DNA from: Desnuesiella massiliensis
Lineage (GTDB): Bacteria > Bacillota > Clostridia > Clostridiales > Clostridiaceae
Direction of reading: 5' to 3'
Assembly (NCBI RefSeq): GCF_001403615.1
Contig: NZ_LN879452.1
Location: forward strand, 62,001 to 126,000
Length of the DNA stretch: 64,000 nucleotides
The stretch's first letter is position 1. The number at the start of each line of letters is the position of its first letter. The position numbers were made by a program, and so were the translations under genes. Shown one piece after another: positions 63,768 to 64,000 of this stretch. The notes beneath the pieces are model-generated. The model was not told where the DNA came from, made no database searches, and saw nothing but the letters and a program-made list of their open reading frames with translations.

Positions 63768-64000
63768 ATGATTAATATGCAAGAAAAAAACTATATAGAC
63801 CCCAATATAATAAGAGAGATATTCTCTAGCATGGATGTAGGTATAGCTATATATAGTACAGAAGATGGAGAAAGCTTTACTGTGGACTTTTTTAATGAAG
63901 CAGCAAGGGATATAACTAAGTTAAAAGAAGAAGAGTATATTGGTAGAAATATACTAGACATTTTTTCTTCTTTAGAGCATAGTGATTTTTTAAAGGTGCT
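63768..64000 (+). CDS. PAS-domain signalling protein, 5' part only
   Basis: The gene runs off the window; 77 codons are visible. ATG 63768 is preceded by GGAGGGG; the ATG at 63760 stops at once. The text 'IIREIFSSMDVGIAIYSTED' and 'FFNEAARDITKLKEEEYIGR' is a typical PAS domain. The output (GGDEF, kinase or other) lies outside. Confidence 0.75.
   Translation, partial: MINMQEKNYIDPNIIREIFSSMDVGIAIYSTEDGESFTVDFFNEAARDITKLKEEEYIGRNILDIFSSLEHSDFLKV

Overview
The window is AT-rich DNA whose genes look like those of a Clostridium sensu stricto species. Supporting signs are AT-ending codons, strong GGAGG ribosome-binding sites, tight operons, and a typical clostridial gene set: a deo/nucleoside-transporter operon, an FMN-riboswitch rib operon, a YhgE/Pip protein, NagZ and an ECF sigma/anti-sigma pair. 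The species cannot be named from the sequence alone.

Layout. 1-5.7 kb: a small membrane protein, a leftward cheY-like / CheC-like / PAS-GGDEF signalling operon, an ECF sigma and anti-sigma pair, and a GH3 lipoprotein. 5.9-9.5 kb: a metal-homeostasis operon (two CobW-type GTPases, a YraQ-type permease, its TIGR03943 partner, a zinc-ribbon protein). 9.6-16.7 kb: a phosphoesterase, phosphatidylserine decarboxylase, a TetR regulator, PlsC, and a 1015-residue YhgE protein behind two tandem operators. 16.7-29.1 kb: a LacI regulator, an IS110 element with a nonsense codon, then deoC-deoB-punA-pdp and a BMP-type nucleoside ABC transporter, forming a salvage unit. 29.1-38.7 kb: housekeeping genes (UbiB-like kinase, phasin-like protein, RpiR regulator, Xaa-Pro aminopeptidase, a carboxyltransferase, an aminotransferase). 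38.9-44.8 kb: tRNA-Arg, an ArsR regulator with paired operators, gene relics, and a regulator plus ABC exporter. 45-52.6 kb: a phosphodiester glycosidase, a CBS/CorC protein, tadA, tRNA-Ser, a methyltransferase, and a two-component system behind a lipoprotein. 52.7-55.7 kb: an IStron-like element. 55.7-59.6 kb: the FMN riboswitch and ribD-ribE-ribBA-ribH. 60.6-64 kb: a dehydrogenase/isomerase sugar pair with a divergent AraC regulator, and the start of a PAS protein.

The most notable system is the IStron-like element at about 52.96-55.24 kb. It joins a group I self-splicing intron core, in which P3, P4, P6, P7, P7.1, P7.2, P8 and P9 can be traced, to an intact TnpB-type RNA-guided nuclease gene. 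It splits a DUF1287 lipoprotein gene into two halves that rejoin in frame if the element is spliced out as RNA. A 24-bp long-range inverted repeat brackets tnpB, and no tnpA is present. IStrons are known from Clostridium, so the class is not new, but this copy and its helix deserve testing.

Other mobile or repeated DNA: three copies of a palindromic element of about 108 bp with a compensatory base change between copies; a 169-bp nested palindrome after the nucleoside transporter operon; and the IS110 copy, which lies between a cre/LacI-type operator and the deo operon and carries a long 5' non-coding end suitable for a bridge RNA.
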